Shown here piece after piece: positions 1 through 8,312 of a stretch of DNA of 31,200 nt. The notes under the pieces were generated by a model. It made no database searches, was not told the DNA's origin, and saw only the letters and a program-made list of their open reading frames with translations. A program made the position numbers and the translations under genes. Numbering within the stretch: position 1 is the first letter of the stretch; the number at the start of each line of letters is the position of its first letter. The stretch is taken from positions 1-31,200 of the forward strand of contig NZ_JBQCHP010000155.1 of the NCBI RefSeq assembly GCF_051954575.1, in the 5' to 3' direction. Source of the DNA: Dyella_B sp035690825. Its GTDB lineage: Bacteria; Pseudomonadota; Gammaproteobacteria; Xanthomonadales; Rhodanobacteraceae.

Positions 1-1493
1 AGCTTGACATGCTCCTGGCCTTCCCAGTCTTCCATCTCCAGCTTGTTGTCGGCCTGCGTGCGAATCACGTTGCGCGACATCCAGCGATCCTGATTGGTGA
101 TCAGGTCGACAGATTGGCTGTGGTGGTGGAACGCCGCGATGTAGGGCTTGTTCGGGTCGCCGTCGCGGAATTCGATGACGGCCTCGTCGCCATCCAGCGC
201 CGGGAAGTGCATACCGGTCTGCAACTTGCCGGCGAACGGTTTGGCCAGGCGCAACGGCACGCTTTCGCCGCCGGGATTCCACGCGTCGAAATCCAGATCG
301 AAGCGCACCACGTAGTAGCCGGCCTTCGTCAGGTAAGCATATTTGTATTGGCTTGGGCTGGTGACACGTGCAGATAACGTGCCTTGGATTTTGGGCCAGG
401 TGGCGTCGTTGAGCGGCAACCGGAAACGCCGATCGGCAGGGATGGCCTTGAAGGTGTTGCGATACGCCTTGTCGCGCGCACCGGTGTGCACGACCTCAAT
501 GATCATCATGCCGTTCGGCGCGTCGGGCAGAACCTCGTCGGTGTGCAGCACGCGCGCGCAGCACAGGCCGGGATGCGTGCTTTCGCCGTGGACCACGACC
601 TGCCAGGCGATGGCGGCCTCGTGTCGCAGTTGCGCTTCCCACTTGGCCTGATCCTGATCCCGATGACCGGTGCCATAGACATACGGTTGTCCGTAAGTCG
701 TGGTGTCGTTGCTGGCGACGTTGGCGTCGGCCTTGAAGCGCTCCCACGCCTGATCCGGGTTGTAGTCGGCGACGAAAAACGATTGCGGCACGGTCTGGGC
801 GTGCGTTTCGAGCGACAGGATGGCCTCGCTTTGCGTTTCCAGTCCGGCCGGCTCGCGATAGGGCAGGGTGAGTGTAGGCTGATACAGGTAGTGATCGATG
901 TCGTCGGCGAACACGAGCACATCGCCGTGCTCACCGGGAACGAAGTAACTGTAGAGACCTTCCTGTTCCATCAGTACGCGGATGTAGTCCCAGTCGCTGA
1001 TCTGGTATTGCAGGCGGAAGGCATGCTCGGGGTAAGTGCGCCGCAGCTTGAAGACGAACTGATGGCCCTTGAAGCCGTGGCGACGCAGGATCGCCTCGAT
1101 GATCTGCGGTGCGGTCTGCTGCTGGAAGATGCGGCTCGCCGGCGTGAGGCGCAGCCGTGCAGCATGCGCCTTGATCACGAAGCGGTACGCGCAGAAATCC
1201 TTCGTGGTCTTGAGCTTGCTGAACTTCGTGATGCAGCCGTGGAACGGACGCGACTCGCCACCCTCGGGTGCAAGCGTGAACGTGGCATCCTTGCCGAGAT
1301 AATCCTTGCGCGAGAGTGCGTCCGGATGCGTGAGCTTGACGGTGATGCGCCAAGGTTCGCCCATGCGCTCGATGATGAGGCACGACACCACAGATAACGC
1401 GCTGGCGTTCCCGGTGCCAGGTACATCCACGAAATACGACTGCCGGCCCGTGACGCGTTTGATGGCGGCGATGTCGTCGAAGCGATCAGACAT
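1..1493 (-). CDS. vgrG: VgrG (TssI) spike protein of T6SS, 3' end outside window
   Basis: VgrG trimers form the membrane-puncturing tip on the Hcp tube and carry effectors. Reading leftward from an ATG at 1493, an open frame of about 497 codons runs off the window. The N-terminus (MSDRFDDIAAIKRVTGRQSYF) is followed by gp27-like beta-domain sequence, including DYIRVLMEQEGLYSYF near residue 170 and FVADYNPDQAWERFKADANV near residue 250. It then enters the gp5-like OB region, with AVIEFRDGDPNKPYIAAFHH near residue 450, a typical VgrG signature. A purine-rich AAGGAAG lies just upstream of the start. The gene is divergent from tssB. Whether a C-terminal effector extension exists cannot be seen. 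Family assignment is secure. Confidence 0.95.
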   Translation of the reverse strand, partial: MSDRFDDIAAIKRVTGRQSYFVDVPGTGNASALSVVSCLIIERMGEPWRITVKLTHPDALSRKDYLGKDATFTLAPEGGESRPFHGCITKFSKLKTTKDFCAYRFVIKAHAARLRLTPASRIFQQQTAPQIIEAILRRHGFKGHQFVFKLRRTYPEHAFRLQYQISDWDYIRVLMEQEGLYSYFVPGEHGDVLVFADDIDHYLYQPTLTLPYREPAGLETQSEAILSLETHAQTVPQSFFVADYNPDQAWERFKADANVASNDTTTYGQPYVYGTGHRDQDQAKWEAQLRHEAAIAWQVVVHGESTHPGLCCARVLHTDEVLPDAPNGMMIIEVVHTGARDKAYRNTFKAIPADRRFRLPLNDATWPKIQGTLSARVTSPSQYKYAYLTKAGYYVVRFDLDFDAWNPGGESVPLRLAKPFAGKLQTGMHFPALDGDEAVIEFRDGDPNKPYIAAFHHHSQSVDLITNQDRWMSRNVIRTQADNKLEMEDWEGQEHVK

Positions 1494-1531
1494 CCGTTTC
1501 TTCCTTTTATGCTTTGCCGATGACGCACGTT

Positions 1532-1554
1532 GCATGAGTGAGGTGCGCTCATGC
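1532..1554. promoter_or_regulatory. Inverted repeat upstream of vgrG (possible operator or leader hairpin)
   Basis: Arms GCATGAGTG (1532-1540) and CGCTCATGC (1546-1554) are complementary, with one G-T type pair, around a 5-nt centre. The site lies about 38 bp before the vgrG start codon. It could be a protein-binding dyad or a hairpin in the vgrG leader. No function is demonstrated. Confidence 0.3.
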
Positions 1555-1695
1555 GGATTCAAAAGCAAAGGCGCGAACATAAACGTTTTTCGCACGCACG
1601 TGAAGCCATTTTCATGCGAAGTGGTTATCTCGAAATAAATTGACTATCCCTGACAATTGAATGGGGCTTTTCCCATTCACGCGTTGCGAAAAGCG

Positions 1696-1711
1696 TGGTA
1701 CTACTCTCGCC
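1696..1711 (+). promoter_or_regulatory. Possible sigma-54 promoter for the tssB operon
   Basis: TGGTAC-TACTC-TCGCC has the GG-N10-GC spacing of -24/-12 promoters and resembles TGGCAC-N5-TTGCA at most conserved positions. It lies about 60 bp before the tssB ATG, giving a short leader. Some T6SS operons are known to use sigma-54. No enhancer-binding regulator is in the window. A short hairpin (GAATGGG 1659-1665 / CCCATTC 1672-1678) lies just upstream. Confidence 0.3.
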
Positions 1712-1770
1712 TTCGTGTATGCGCAGGCATGCAGTGACCATCGTTTCCTTCACGATCAAAAGGATCTTTG

Positions 1771-2277
1771 ATGAGCGCGAGTTATCAGAACGAGCTGCCC
1801 AAGGCTCGCATTAATTTGAAGCTTGACCTCCATACCGGAGGTGCCCAGAAGAAAATGGAGCTCCCGCTCAAGCTGCTGGTCGCCGGGGATTTCAGTAACG
1901 GCCAGGACACGCGTACGGTGGCGGAGCGCGAGAAGGTCAACATCACGAAAAACAATTTCGATGCGGTGCTTGCCGATTATCATCCTAAGGCCAAGGTGAC
2001 CGTCGAAAACAAGCTCGCGCGGGATGGTTCGGAGATGACGGTCGATGTCGATTTCACATCCATGGACGGCTTCAAGCCGGAAGCGATTGCGAGCAAGGTG
2101 CCGGAACTGCGCGCGCTCATGGCGGCGCGTAATCTGCTGCGCGACCTTAAATCGAACCTGCTCGATGATGCAACATTCCGTCGCGAGCTGGAAAAGATTC
2201 TCAAGGACCCAACGCTGTCCGATCGTCTGCGTGACGAGCTGCAAAAAGTCAGTGGCAGCGCGCTGTCCGAAGCCTGA
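1771..2277 (+). CDS. tssB: T6SS contractile sheath small subunit TssB (VipA)
   Basis: TssB pairs with TssC to form the cytoplasmic contractile sheath that drives the Hcp-VgrG dart. The 168-residue length is typical. The sequence carries family features: SYQNELPKARINLKLDLHTG at the N-terminus, LPLKLLVAGDFSNGQD near residues 31-46, a central VNITKNNFDAVL segment, and a charged C-terminal helix (LRDLKSNLLDDATFRRELEKIL) that contacts TssC. The ATG at 1771 was preferred to the TTG one codon upstream because AAAGGA sits 6 nt before it. It is the first gene of the plus-strand T6SS operon, with tssC 23 bp downstream. Confidence 0.96.
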   Translation: MSASYQNELPKARINLKLDLHTGGAQKKMELPLKLLVAGDFSNGQDTRTVAEREKVNITKNNFDAVLADYHPKAKVTVENKLARDGSEMTVDVDFTSMDGFKPEAIASKVPELRALMAARNLLRDLKSNLLDDATFRRELEKILKDPTLSDRLRDELQKVSGSALSEA

Positions 2278-2300
2278 TATCCGACGGGGAGAATCTTTAC

Positions 2301-3845
2301 ATGGCCAAGAACGAACAATCGTCTCAGGACGCCTCGGCCGGCACCGTGGTGCTCGATGCACCGGCCAAGAGCGTCTATGCCTCGCTGTGCGAGAAAATCA
2401 ACCTTACGCCGGTGACGGCCACGCGCCCGGTGGAGAGTTTTCAGAGTACGGACGCGCTGTCCGATTCATCGACGGACGAGCGCGTGACGCAGGCGATCAG
2501 CGTCTTTCTGAAAATGCTGCGGGGCTCGTCGCAGCCCGTCGACCGGCTGGACAAGAGCCTGCTGGACTTCCACATCGGACAGCTCGATGCGCAGATCAGC
2601 GAGCAGCTCGATGCGATCATGCATCACGAGACCATCCAGCGCATCGAATCGGCATGGCGTGGCCTCAAGTTCCTCGTCGATCGCACGGACTTCCGCAAGA
2701 ACGTCAAGATCGAGGTGCTCGACGTATCCAAGGACGCGCTGCGTCAGGATTTTGAGGACACGCCGGAGATCATTCAGAGCGGCTTGTATCACCACACCTA
2801 CATCCAGGAATACGACACGCCGGGCGGCGAGCCGATCGGCGCGGTGATCGCCAATTACGAATTCGACCGCAGTCCGCAGGACATCGCACTGCTGCGCAAC
2901 GTCTCGAAGGTCGCGGCCTCCGCGCATATGCCCTTCATCGGCTCGGTGGGGCCGGCGTTCTTTGGCAAGGAGACGATGGAAGAGGTCGCCGCGATCAAGG
3001 ACATCGGCAATTACTTCGATCGTGCCGAATACCTGAAGTGGAAGAGCTTCCGTGAGACCGATGACGCGCGCTACGTGGGGCTCACCATGCCGCGTGTGCT
3101 CGCGCGATTGCCGTATGGCCCGGATACGACGCCGGTGCGGGCGTTCAACTACACCGAAGGTGTGAAGGGACCGGACCACAGCCGCTATCTGTGGACGAAC
3201 GCCACGTTCGCATTCGCCGCGAACATGGTGCAAAGCTTCGTGAAGAACGGCTGGTGCGTGCAGGTACGTGGTCCGCAGGCCGGTGGCCTGGTGGAAGACT
3301 TGCCGATCCATCTGTATGACCTCGGCACGGGCAACCAGGCCAAGATTCCGACCGAGGTGCTGATTCCGGAAACGCGTGAGTTCGAGTTCGCCAATCTCGG
3401 CTTCATCCCGCTGTCGTACTACAAGAACCGCGATTTCGCGTGCTTCTTCTCCGCCAATTCGTCGCAGAAGCCGGCGCTCTACGAGACGAAGGAAGCGACC
3501 GCCAACAGCCGCATCAATGCGCGCTTGCCGTACATCTTCCTGCTGTCGCGGATCGCGCATTACCTGAAGCTCATCCAGCGCGAGAACATCGGCACCACCA
3601 AGGATCGCCGGGTGCTCGAAAACGAGCTCAACGGCTGGATCAAGGGACTGGTCACCGAGATGAAGGACCCGGGCGACGAGCTGCAGGCTTCTCACCCATT
3701 GCGCGAGGCCAAGGTGACGGTGGAAGACATCGAGGACAACCCCGGCTTCTTCCGCATCAAGCTCTTCATCGTGCCGCACTTCCAGGTCGAGGGCATGGAC
3801 ATCGGCCTGTCGCTGGTGTCGCAGATGCCCAAGGGTAAGGAATGA
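2301..3845 (+). CDS. tssC: T6SS contractile sheath large subunit TssC (VipB)
   Basis: TssC is the large sheath subunit and is recycled after contraction by the TssH ATPase. The protein has 514 residues, slightly longer than the usual ~495 because of an extended N-terminus. Conserved sheath segments include IESAWRGLKFLVDRTDF, SVGPAFFGKETMEEVAAIKD, RVLARLPYG, YLWTNATFAFAANMVQSFVKNGWCVQVRG, and the C-terminal FFRIKLFIVPHFQVEGMDIGLSLVSQMPK. GGGGAG lies 10 nt before the ATG. The gene follows tssB directly and precedes tssK after a 123-bp gap holding a hairpin. Confidence 0.97.
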   Translation: MAKNEQSSQDASAGTVVLDAPAKSVYASLCEKINLTPVTATRPVESFQSTDALSDSSTDERVTQAISVFLKMLRGSSQPVDRLDKSLLDFHIGQLDAQISEQLDAIMHHETIQRIESAWRGLKFLVDRTDFRKNVKIEVLDVSKDALRQDFEDTPEIIQSGLYHHTYIQEYDTPGGEPIGAVIANYEFDRSPQDIALLRNVSKVAASAHMPFIGSVGPAFFGKETMEEVAAIKDIGNYFDRAEYLKWKSFRETDDARYVGLTMPRVLARLPYGPDTTPVRAFNYTEGVKGPDHSRYLWTNATFAFAANMVQSFVKNGWCVQVRGPQAGGLVEDLPIHLYDLGTGNQAKIPTEVLIPETREFEFANLGFIPLSYYKNRDFACFFSANSSQKPALYETKEATANSRINARLPYIFLLSRIAHYLKLIQRENIGTTKDRRVLENELNGWIKGLVTEMKDPGDELQASHPLREAKVTVEDIEDNPGFFRIKLFIVPHFQVEGMDIGLSLVSQMPKGKE

Positions 3846-3872
3846 GTACGCCCGAACAGGCGCTGTGATGGT

Positions 3873-3911
3873 GTGATCCTGTGACAGCCGGGAAGGGCGT
3901 CGCAGGATCAC
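3873..3911 (+). other. Strong hairpin between tssC and tssK
   Basis: GTGATCCTGTGAC (3873-3885) can pair with GTCGCAGGATCAC (3899-3911), 13 pairs including one G-U, around a 13-nt loop. No T-run follows, so it is not a classic terminator. It may be an mRNA-processing or stabilising hairpin that sets a sheath-high, baseplate-low expression ratio within the operon. That role is inference. Confidence 0.45.
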
Positions 3912-3968
3912 GGTTTCCTTCCTGCGGGCGAACGCGTCATGTGTTCGCCCGTCTGTCAGTCAGACACG

Positions 3969-5315
3969 ATGAAAATCACTCGACCGCTGTGGGCCAAAGG
4001 CATCTTCATGTCGCCCCAGCATTTCCAGCAGCAGGGGTTATGGAACGGCCTTTGCGACGAACAGGTGGCGCGCATCGCCAGTCCCGATCCGTGGGGCGTG
4101 CAGGGCGTGGCGTTCGACAAGCAGGCGCTTTCGATCGAGCGTCTGCAGGTGAACGCGCTCAACGTTCGCTTACCGGATGGTACGTGGATCGACACGGACA
4201 CGGCCGATCGTTTGCCGCCCGCCCGCAGCCTGGATGATGTGCCGAAACACGTCGACGCGGTCGTGGCGTTGGTCGGGTTGCCGCTCATCGATCCACAAGG
4301 CGCCAACTGCGCCGAGGACGGCCAGAAGCCCGCCCGGCCGCGCCGCTTCGTGCGCGAGTACCTGCATGTCGTGGATCTTCATGGCGAGAGCAAGGAAGAG
4401 ATCAGCGTCGAGCGGCATGCGCTCGCGCTGTTGTTCGATTTCGAGCCGCACGGCGACTATGTGACCTGCCCGATCGGACGCTTCGTGCGCAACACACAGG
4501 GCCGTTTTGAGCCTGATTCAACCTTTGTGCCGCCATGCCTGATGCTGTCGGCGAGCGACCGTTTGACGACGCGGATGCAGCGCCTGTCGGACATTCTGGC
4601 GGCCAAGAGTGCGAGTCTCGCCCTACGTCGCAAGGAGCGCTCGGACCAGATCGCCGATTACGCGGTGGCCGACGTGTCGCTGTTCTGGCTGTTGCACAGC
4701 GTGAACACGACGTGGCCGGAGCTGGCGCGCTTGTGCCAGGCACCCGACCAGCATCCGGAGCGACTGTATGCGGTGCTCGCGCGGCTGGCCGGTTCGTTGT
4801 TGACGTTTTCGATGGCCGATACGCTGCAGTCGATTCCTGCGTACGACCATCGCGCGCCGGAACCGGTTTTCGCGGACCTGGAAGCGTTGATCCGCACGTT
4901 GCTCGATACCGTCATTCCATCGAGCGTGGTGCCGATTGCACTTGATCATCCGCGCGCCACGCTGTGGTCGGGGCAGTTCAACGATCCACGATTGGTCGAG
5001 AACACCGACTATTACTTGGCGGTGCGCGCGGCGATGCCAGCACACGAGCTGCTGGAACAGTTTCCGCGCCTGTGCAAGATCGGCGCACCCGATGAGGTGC
5101 AACACATCGTCAACTCGGCGTTGCCGGGCATTCCGCTGCGGCCGATGTCGCGCCTGCCGGCGGCGATTCCGGTGCGCATCGAAAACCACTATTTCGCGCT
5201 GGACAGTACGCACCCGGCCTTCAAGCGGATGACGGCGGCCCACGCCTGCCACCTCTATGTGCCGACCTCGATACCCGACGTGTCGCTGGAACTCTACGCG
5301 GTGCTGCCCGCATGA
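3969..5315 (+). CDS. tssK: T6SS baseplate protein TssK
   Basis: TssK trimers connect the T6SS baseplate wedge (TssF/G/E) to the TssJLM membrane complex. The start at 3969 gives the canonical N-terminus MKITRPLWAKGIFMSPQHFQ and a 448-residue protein, the usual length. An in-frame ATG ten codons upstream (3939) would add unrelated residues, and neither start has a strong ribosome-binding site. Further family sequence includes PIGRFVRNTQGRFEPDSTFVPP, PDEVQHIVNSALPGIPLRPM near residue 375 and YFALDSTHPAFKRM near the end. The stop overlaps the tssL ATG (ATGA), indicating translational coupling to the membrane-complex gene it docks on. Confidence 0.95.
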   Translation: MKITRPLWAKGIFMSPQHFQQQGLWNGLCDEQVARIASPDPWGVQGVAFDKQALSIERLQVNALNVRLPDGTWIDTDTADRLPPARSLDDVPKHVDAVVALVGLPLIDPQGANCAEDGQKPARPRRFVREYLHVVDLHGESKEEISVERHALALLFDFEPHGDYVTCPIGRFVRNTQGRFEPDSTFVPPCLMLSASDRLTTRMQRLSDILAAKSASLALRRKERSDQIADYAVADVSLFWLLHSVNTTWPELARLCQAPDQHPERLYAVLARLAGSLLTFSMADTLQSIPAYDHRAPEPVFADLEALIRTLLDTVIPSSVVPIALDHPRATLWSGQFNDPRLVENTDYYLAVRAAMPAHELLEQFPRLCKIGAPDEVQHIVNSALPGIPLRPMSRLPAAIPVRIENHYFALDSTHPAFKRMTAAHACHLYVPTSIPDVSLELYAVLPA

Positions 5316-5968
5316 CGTCTTCGATTGCCATGACTACCTCGTTGTTGCCCGTCGCGTTTCGCGACACCGCCTTGACCGTCGCGACGTTGGGACGGCCGAC
5401 CACGCCATCCTCGTTCGATACGTTGCGTCAACGATGCCGTGAACAGATTCGCCGCTTGCGTGCAGAGCTGAAAACCGGCGGTCAACCGGATGACGTGATC
5501 CAGGACGCGGTCTATGCGCAATGCGCGCTGCTGGATGAGGCTGCGCTGAGCCATCTCACGGCACGCGATCGCGACGCGTGGGAGCGCGAACCGCTGCAGG
5601 TCGTCGAATTCGGCACGCACGACGCGGGTGACGTGCTGATCGCGCGCATGCAGCAATGGTTGCAGCAGCCGCAGCCGGTGCGGCCGTTACTGGCGATCTT
5701 CTTCGCGGTGCTCACTTTGGGCTTTCGCGGGCGCTTCGCGCTGGAGGGCCGCGATGCGCATGCCGCGATGATTCAGGCACTCAGCGATCGTCTGGGCGGC
5801 GCCGATGAGCCATCGGGTGGTGTCGTTGTGCGATCGACGGTCTCGCGGCGTTGGTTCCCTCGTCTGTCGTTACCGGCCGGTGTGCTGCTGGCCATCGCGA
5901 TGGCGGCAATCGTTTGGGGACTATTGCATCAATGGTTGGATAGTGCTGCCGCGCAACTGGCGTCGTAA
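5312..5968 (+). CDS. tssL: T6SS inner-membrane protein TssL (DotU/IcmH family), short form
   Basis: TssL is part of the TssJLM trans-envelope complex. The 218-residue protein has the DotU cytoplasmic helical domain (FDTLRQRCREQIRRLRAELK near 35-54, DAVYAQCALLDEAALSHL near 66-83, ARMQQWLQQPQPVRPLLAIF near 111-130). A single C-terminal membrane helix (about 188-206, GVLLAIAMAAIVWGLL) makes it a tail anchor. It lacks the OmpA peptidoglycan-binding extension of evolved TssL proteins; that module is instead on the next gene. A second possible ATG lies six codons in. It overlaps tssK by 4 bp and ends 10 bp before the next start. Confidence 0.93.
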   Translation: MTSSIAMTTSLLPVAFRDTALTVATLGRPTTPSSFDTLRQRCREQIRRLRAELKTGGQPDDVIQDAVYAQCALLDEAALSHLTARDRDAWEREPLQVVEFGTHDAGDVLIARMQQWLQQPQPVRPLLAIFFAVLTLGFRGRFALEGRDAHAAMIQALSDRLGGADEPSGGVVVRSTVSRRWFPRLSLPAGVLLAIAMAAIVWGLLHQWLDSAAAQLAS

Positions 5969-5978
5969 GGGGACCTTC

Positions 5979-7688
5979 GTGTCGGGTTATCCGTACCGCT
6001 TGCAGGCGATCGGGGTAGGGTTGCTTGTGCTGGCGTGGCTCGGTTTCTGTTCGCCGTGGTCGGTGGGCGTGAACCTTCTGCTGGCTGCGTTGACCGTAGG
6101 CATGGCGACGGCGGCGATCGTGCTCCTCACGCGCCGCGCACGGGCGCAACGGCGTGCGACCTCGCACACGCTTGCGGTCGTCGACCACGCACTGCGCGCC
6201 TTGCCGTCCGAGGTGAGGCGGCACACGCCGCTGGTGATCACCGTGGGCGATGCGCACGCCATGGCCAGCGCGTGGGGCGATGACGTCGCACGCATGACGG
6301 ACGCGGCCCTCTGGGTGCGTTGCGATACATCGTTGTCGTTGATGCATCTGGCCGATGCGCTCAAGCGTTGGCGGGGCGGGCAGGGGCCGGATGCGGTGGC
6401 CGTGTTGATCGCGGCCGATCAGGGCGACGCGAACACGCAAGCGGCGACGGCATGGAAGCCATGGCATTCGGCGATGCGTGCGGCCAGCCGGGCCGTGGGC
6501 TATGCCTTGCCGCTTTGCATCGCGGTGTATGCGGAAGCCGTCGATGAGGATATCGATGCTTACCCGTGGACGGACGCATACCGCTGGTTTGGGGTATCCG
6601 GCGGCGCAGCGCTCGACATCCAGGCGCTCCCCGACGTGCTCGCACCGGAATTGGAACAGTACGTACGCGCCGTGGCACCGACGCGGCCGGAAACGCGTGC
6701 GCATCGTGCCGCCTTGCTCGATGCGTTGATGCGCTGGACCCGTGCGACGGTGTTGCCGATATGGACGGATCGCCGGGCACCGTGGCGGGTGACCGCATGC
6801 GGTGTCACGACCGTTCCGGGTGTCCCCATGCCGGGTGCGCCGTTCAGTCACTTTGTTGCCCAGACGACCGGGCTGGTGGACATGGCTGTCGAGCGTCGCG
6901 TGCTGGCACGTTATCCATTGCCTGATGCGTTGCTGGCCGGCATGCCGCGTCAACCGGTGCGTCGTGCCTGGCCGCGTGCGCTGGCGCATGCCGTGATCGC
7001 CGTGGTGGTGTTCTTTGTCGCGGGAGCGATGGCATCCGCGTGGCAGAACCGCGCCCTGATGCAGCGCGTCGCCGATCACATCACGCGTTATCAGGCCCTT
7101 CCCATGACGCAGGATGCGGCGCGCGTCGATGCGTTGGCATCCGTCAAGCGCGATCGCGATGAACTCGAACACTACGCGGATGTGGGCGTACCGATGCGGC
7201 TTGGGTTTGGGTTGTATCGCGGCGCGCCGTGGCTGCCTGTGGTTAACCGGCTGATTGCCGGCTACGAGCCACCTGCGCCCCCGCCGTCGATGATCGAACT
7301 CGACAGCCTGTCGTTGTTCAAGAGCGGCAGTGCCGTGCTCAATCCAGGTTCCAATCGCGTGCTCGTCGTGGCACTCGACATGATCAAGGCGCATCCCGAC
7401 AAACGCGTGCTCGTCGCGGGGCATACGGATGCCGTCGGCAATGCGGTATCGAATCAGAAGCTTTCCGAAGCGCGGGCCGCCGCCGTGCGCGACTGGCTGA
7501 TCGACGCCTCGGGGCTTTCGCCGACACGTTTTGCAATCCAGGGCTATGGCGACACGCGCCCGAAAGCGTCCAACGACACCGCCGCGGGTCGCGCGATGAA
7601 CCGGCGCGTCGAAATCACCCTCATTCCCGACTGCCGTGACGATGACGGCAGCCGTTCAACCCAAGGCCGTCCGGCCTGTTCCCGATAG
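5979..7688 (+). CDS. TssM-like inner-membrane protein with C-terminal OmpA domain
   Basis: A 569-residue protein with the membrane plan of TssM: a TM hairpin (about 8-24 and 31-50), a cytoplasmic domain of ~280 residues, a third TM (about 334-354), then periplasm. After TM3 it carries MRLGFGLYRG (GLYRG at 411-415), matching the GLYxG signature found in the periplasmic part of TssM. Instead of the usual ~700-residue TssM periplasmic region it moves straight into an OmpA/MotB domain (about 440-560) with GHTDAVGN near 480 and a NRRVEI ending. The cytoplasmic domain keeps TssM-like spacing but shows no GxxGxGKT P-loop, so it probably does not bind nucleotide. The GTG start at 5979 has AAGGGGA 5 nt upstream, and the frame opens earlier only inside tssL. 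The likely role is peptidoglycan anchoring of the T6SS membrane complex. A plain OmpA-family annotation would miss the TssM-like half. Confidence 0.8.
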   Translation: MSGYPYRLQAIGVGLLVLAWLGFCSPWSVGVNLLLAALTVGMATAAIVLLTRRARAQRRATSHTLAVVDHALRALPSEVRRHTPLVITVGDAHAMASAWGDDVARMTDAALWVRCDTSLSLMHLADALKRWRGGQGPDAVAVLIAADQGDANTQAATAWKPWHSAMRAASRAVGYALPLCIAVYAEAVDEDIDAYPWTDAYRWFGVSGGAALDIQALPDVLAPELEQYVRAVAPTRPETRAHRAALLDALMRWTRATVLPIWTDRRAPWRVTACGVTTVPGVPMPGAPFSHFVAQTTGLVDMAVERRVLARYPLPDALLAGMPRQPVRRAWPRALAHAVIAVVVFFVAGAMASAWQNRALMQRVADHITRYQALPMTQDAARVDALASVKRDRDELEHYADVGVPMRLGFGLYRGAPWLPVVNRLIAGYEPPAPPPSMIELDSLSLFKSGSAVLNPGSNRVLVVALDMIKAHPDKRVLVAGHTDAVGNAVSNQKLSEARAAAVRDWLIDASGLSPTRFAIQGYGDTRPKASNDTAAGRAMNRRVEITLIPDCRDDDGSRSTQGRPACSR

Positions 7689-7700
7689 GAGAGAAGTGGT

Positions 7701-8186
7701 ATGGCAATTCCGGCATATATGTGGCTCAAGGACGATGGCGGCGCCGACATCAAGGGCTCGGTCACCGTTCAAGACCGTGAAGGCAGTGTCGAGCTTGTGG
7801 CGTTCGATCACGGCGTGCACATCCCGACTGACGGCAATACGGGCAAGCTCACCGGCACGCGCGTGCATGCGCCGATCACGCTGACCAAAGAGACCGATGC
7901 GTCGACACCGTACCTGTACAAGGCGGTGACCAGCGGCCAGACGCTGAAGTCGGTCGAGATCAAGTGGTACAAGATCGATGACGCCGGCAAGGAGAAGGAA
8001 TACTTCAATACCAAGCTCGACAACGTCAAGGTAGTGGCCGTTCGTCCGCAGATGCTGGACATCAAGAATCCGGCCTACGAGAAACACAATCACCTCGAAA
8101 ACGTTGAGCTGCGCTACGAGAAGATCACCTGGGCGTACAAGGACGGCAACATCGTGCATGCCGATACGTGGAACGAGCGCTCGTAG
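7701..8186 (+). CDS. hcp: T6SS inner-tube protein Hcp (TssD)
   Basis: Hcp hexamers stack into the tube expelled by sheath contraction and carry small effectors in the lumen. The 161-residue protein opens with AIPAYMWLKDDGGADIKGSV. It has the family landmarks EGSVELVAFDHGVHIPTD near 30-47, TGTRVHAPITLTKETDASTP near 52-72, and LENVELRYEKITWAYKDGNI near the end. AGGAGAG precedes the ATG at good spacing, consistent with strong translation of this abundant component. It is the last intact structural gene before the effector-immunity island; tssH resumes 2.1 kb later. Confidence 0.97.
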   Translation: MAIPAYMWLKDDGGADIKGSVTVQDREGSVELVAFDHGVHIPTDGNTGKLTGTRVHAPITLTKETDASTPYLYKAVTSGQTLKSVEIKWYKIDDAGKEKEYFNTKLDNVKVVAVRPQMLDIKNPAYEKHNHLENVELRYEKITWAYKDGNIVHADTWNERS

Positions 8187-8312
8187 CGCGTTCTCGTTAG
8201 TTATCGCAGGCTGGCTTGCCACAGGATGCCTGGATGGTTTCGCTCCAGGTATTCAATCAATGAGGTAAACGGCTAATGAGTTTTAGTCATACCCAACTTG
8301 GATACGAGAGCA

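Noticed and set aside
384..1397. Plus-strand open frame of 337 codons across vgrG
   Set aside because: The minus strand gives continuous VgrG sequence; this frame is its antisense shadow.
2466..3911. Long minus-strand open frame opposite tssC (481 codons)
   Set aside because: It is a high-GC shadow of tssC: composition is rich in Arg/His/Ala/Val, no domain is recognisable, and the opposite strand encodes an unmistakable sheath protein.
5781..7424. Minus-strand open frame of 547 codons opposite the TssM-like/OmpA gene
   Set aside because: Arg/His/Pro-rich translation without domain features; the plus strand has TM helices and an OmpA domain.
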